Part shown: positions 61,482-64,000 of the stretch, one piece after another
Layout: each line of letters starts with the position of its first letter
Position numbering within the stretch: the stretch's first letter is position 1
Origin: Alviniconcha marisindica
Lineage: Eukaryota > Mollusca > Gastropoda > Provannidae
DNA: 64,000 nucleotides
Reading direction: 5' to 3'
Assembly (NCBI GenBank): GCA_018857735.1
Contig: JABMCL010001084.1
Location: forward strand, 367,501 to 431,500
Position numbers and translations under genes: made by a program
The notes under the pieces: generated by a model
Databases searched by the model: none
What the model was told of the DNA's origin: nothing
The model's input: the letters and a program-made list of their open reading frames with translations, nothing else

Positions 61482-61646
61482 GATGTGCTGAAGCATAAGA
61501 AGAAGCATGACATTGCGCTGTCGGCGTACAAGAAACGGGTCACTGACCTGGAGAGCTGGCTTGGAGAGATGAAGGTTCGCCACGCCACCACACCACTGCC
61601 TACTGACGAACCCACCGACATACAGCAACAGCTGCAGGACAACAGG
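61482..61646 (+). CDS. Spectrin-repeat giant (nesprin-like), exon j
   Basis: 55 codons, phase 0, acceptor TTTTTTCTTTTAG and donor AGG|GTCAGT. DVLKHKKKHDIALSAYKKRV completes one repeat and TDLESWLGEMKVRH has the conserved Trp of the next. The exon ends with a loop (PLPTDEPTD) and IQQQLQDNR. It joins exon k as QDNR|ELQEDLNARL. Same length and intron placement as exons b and h. Confidence 0.93.
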
Positions 61647-62068
61647 GTCAGTGGATGCAGAGTGTGATAGTGCACGCATGTGTGTGTGTGCATGTGTGTG
61701 TGTGTGTGTGTGTGTGCGTGTGTGTGTGGAGAGATAGAGAGAGAGAGACACACACAGAGAGCGTATGTGGATTTTTTTGTGAGAGACTTAGTGTATTTCT
61801 AGATGTGTGTGTGTGTGTGACTCAGACCCTAACCCCAACTGCTGAAATGTGTTCTACACACTCCTTTATTCTGACACAAACCCAAAACCCAATTCCTGAA
61901 ACGTGTTCTGCACATTCCTTTATTCTGACACAGACGTGAAACCCAATTGCTGAAATGTGTTCTACATAATTCTTTATTTTGACACCAACTCCTCTCTCTC
62001 TCTCTCTCTCGCCCCCTCTCTCTCCCCCTCTCTCTCCCTCTGTCTGTCTCTGTGTCTCTGTCTGTCTG

Positions 62069-62101
<33 letters not shown>

Positions 62102-62114
62102 GTCTCTGTCTCTC

Positions 62115-62196
<82 letters not shown>

Positions 62197-62258
62197 TTGC
62201 TGAAACCTGTACATTCCACATGATCTATCATTCTAACACAAATCCTTTTGGACCTCAG
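61647..62258 (+). other. Intron between exons j and k: 54-bp repeats and (TC)n
   Basis: (TG)n at 61681-61730, then three 54-bp tandem units (GCTGAAATGTGTTCTACACA type, at 61841, 61895 and 61949), a TC-rich run 61988-62192, and a fourth related unit from 62199 (GCTGAAACCTGTACATTCCA) that ends in the exon k acceptor. Confidence 0.85.
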
Positions 62259-62603
62259 GAGCTTCAAGAAGATCTCAACGCCAGGCTGCAGCTCATCTCA
62301 GACCTGGCGGTGCAGTGCGACAACCTGTGTGAGCTGGAGCCACCGGGTGAAGCGGAGAAGCTGCGCAACCAGCTGTCAAGCCTGCACACACGCTTAGGCG
62401 ACTTCAAGCTGGCCACCATCGAGAAACAGAACACCCTGCGGGCGGCGCTGAAGGACTCTGAGAAGCGGCTGAAGGAGATGGATGATTACGAGACTCGCGT
62501 GAGCAAATTGCAGCAGTGGATGACCGACACCAAGCAGATGACGATACCTGGTGACTCCACCCCCATCACCATGACGATGGCTGACCGCTCTCAGCTACAC
62601 CAG
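62259..62603 (+). CDS. Spectrin-repeat giant (nesprin-like), exon k
   Basis: 115 codons, phase 0, acceptor TTTGGACCTCAG and donor CAG|GTGAGG. ELQEDLNARLQLISDLAVQC is a B-helix. Then come EAEKLRNQLSSLHTRLGDFK and TIEKQNTLRAALKDSEKRLK, and the Trp helix DYETRVSKLQQWMTDTKQM (about residues 78-96) opens the next repeat. The exon ends MADRSQLHQ and joins exon l as QLHQ|DLASDLSEH. About a full repeat. Confidence 0.94.
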
Positions 62604-63425
62604 GTGAGGCCCCAGAGTTGCCTTTACTGGTGAATCTTCTTTATGCATGTGGGTGCCAAAGCATTTGATCATTTTTGTGAAAGCTGTTGCAGTCATTCTG
62701 TTCGGGCTTAGTTTGTGGGTCGGGTAGGCAGTGGCACTGATCATGAAGCACAGCTCCTGGTCTCAGTCTGTATGGGTCTAAGTCTGCTGTAGTTTGCATT
62801 TTATCTTGACAACACTAACACTTCAAATTCCATCTGAAATCTGCAAAAGCCTGTTGAACAGAAGCTGTATACATTTTTCAAGCGCAGCTGGTCATTTTAA
62901 TGACATCCTCACTGGCGCAAGAGAAAGTGGGAGGTGATTCTCTGTTTGCGTGTTTGATTCATGTGTGATTTCTCTGTGCTGTTATTTTGGACACTTAAAT
63001 GCCCACGTTTGAACGTTTGATAGAACCGTAATTTCTTGTAATGGGATGCTACAATGGGATGAATAAAATATTCTGTATAAACTGTAGCATCCCCTTACAG
63101 GAAATTACAGTGTCAGTTTGCACATAAAAAGCACATAAAAGCAGTAACAAACAAACAAACAAAAATACATCATCACAATGTGTAAAATTGTACAGTGTGT
63201 GTGTGTGTGTGTGTATCACAGCATCAACACAATGCTTTCACTCATCCATGCCGCTATGCATGTTGGCAACATTTTGAGAAGTGAAACAATAGTCTCTAAA
63301 AGTCACACATGTACACACACGTAGCTACACTCACACCCACTCACACTGACATTAATGAAGACATGCTTGTTCACCAAAATGACTACGACTGAACTGAATC
63401 ATATTTATCACCCACCCTTTTCTAG
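62604..63425 (+). other. Intron between exons k and l
   Basis: Mostly unique sequence with a 25-bp imperfect foldback (63028-63052 against 63084-63108), a (CAAA)n tract near 63148-63162 and (TG)n at 63195-63214. Confidence 0.8.
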
Positions 63426-63650
63426 GATCTGGCATCAGACTTGAGTGAGCACCAGCAGCTGGTGCGTCTGCTGGCCGTCACCCAGCGTGGTGCAGAGAAA
63501 GGGCCACGGTCAGCTAGCACTGAGAGAAAGCTTGCCATGGCACCCACAATGTCTGAAGCGGAGCTGCACGCTGGCTGGCAGACGCTGCAGAAAGACCTTG
63601 CGCAGAAGACGGAACAGCTGGAGCGAATCTTGCAGAGGAGGAAGTCAGGG
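63426..63650 (+). CDS. Spectrin-repeat giant (nesprin-like), exon l
   Basis: 75 codons, phase 0, acceptor CACCCTTTTCTAG and donor GGG|GTAAGA. DLASDLSEHQQLVRLLAVTQ continues the previous repeat. After a short polar loop, ELHAGWQTLQKDLAQKTEQLE carries a Trp in a new helix. The gene continues beyond the window, since no stop is used here. Confidence 0.92.
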
Positions 63651-64000
63651 GTAAGACCACATTCAGAGCATCGCTTTCCGACACCTTCCTCCAAACTCTG
63701 CCAAAATTGGTTATGTCACTGAAGGGGCAGGCACTCTTTATCTCTGCACAGCTGTCCACCGACGCGGTCAGTGCCCTCCGAAAGGTTTGGGTACTATTAA
63801 GACTGTGAAAGCAACATAGCGTCCAAGCATGCACATAAACATGAGACGCATCCACCCCAGGTAGAAAAAGAAGAAGTTCTGTCTTAATTCAAACAATTTT
63901 AGTTTTATCAGTGCTGGCGCAAGCAATGTGGTCAGTTATTAAAGGAACGTCTAATACAGCAGCAGGTCTTACCCCAAACTCCAAGCACTGGTTGACAACA
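63651..64000 (+). other. Start of the intron after exon l
   Basis: GTAAGACC donor followed by 350 bases of unique sequence. Nothing further recognised. Confidence 0.8.

Overview
This is animal (metazoan) genomic DNA. It has spliced genes with GT-AG introns, very dense (TG)n, (TC)n and poly-C/poly-G simple repeats, minisatellites, tRNA-like SINE fragments and MITEs. The exon style and repeat families suggest a lophotrochozoan, perhaps a gastropod mollusc, but this is inference; no marker gene fixes the taxon.

The window lies inside one very large plus-strand gene. I can place twelve well-supported exons at 51-194, 1444-1608, 12847-13173, 17481-17786, 40863-41177, 47071-47691, 51252-51392, 59945-60109, 60763-60945, 61482-61646, 62259-62603 and 63426-63650. 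Joined in order they read as a continuous string of degenerate spectrin repeats, with one Ser/Thr-rich unstructured linker in the exon at 47071. The best family match is a giant nesprin (SYNE1/Msp-300/ANC-1 class), which links the nuclear envelope to the cytoskeleton. A plakin (MACF1/dystonin) or another spectrin-repeat giant is not excluded, because neither the N-terminal calponin-homology domains nor the C-terminal KASH end is in the window. Every exon begins and ends in phase 0.

The most unusual part is 30.4-35.6 kb: about 5.2 kb of nearly uninterrupted open frame, in two pieces (30377-32614 and 32695-35583, or one piece with a frameshift). It encodes a highly acidic, low-complexity protein with several internal repeat families and four dispersed copies of a short motif, (Y/F)VDRGEEF followed by a V-x-F-R element. 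Joining exon 17481-17786 directly to exon 40863-41177 restores a spectrin repeat, so the acidic block is either an alternatively spliced insert or, more likely, the 5' end of an alternative transcript. The upstream edge has an ATG in a good context and no phase-0 splice acceptor.

The introns are full of repeats: a 66/111-bp higher-order satellite (5.4-6.8 kb), an 86-95-bp array starting at a splice donor (17.8 kb), a TACGTCA-rich satellite (26.8-28.4 kb), a 58-bp satellite (56.8-57.95 kb) and a 73-bp array running into a splice acceptor (to 59.94 kb). Into the last array have inserted a THAP-domain DNA-transposon remnant (58.13-58.96 kb) and a 331-bp MITE with target-site duplications. Other structures include a perfect 76-bp hairpin (49.3 kb), a 35-bp perfect inverted-repeat element (13.46-13.81 kb), tRNA-like SINEs (15.1-15.5 and 16.2 kb) and a SINE insertion with its empty paralogous site preserved 1 kb away (37.1/38.1 kb). 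CpG is common upstream of about 39 kb and scarce in introns after it.
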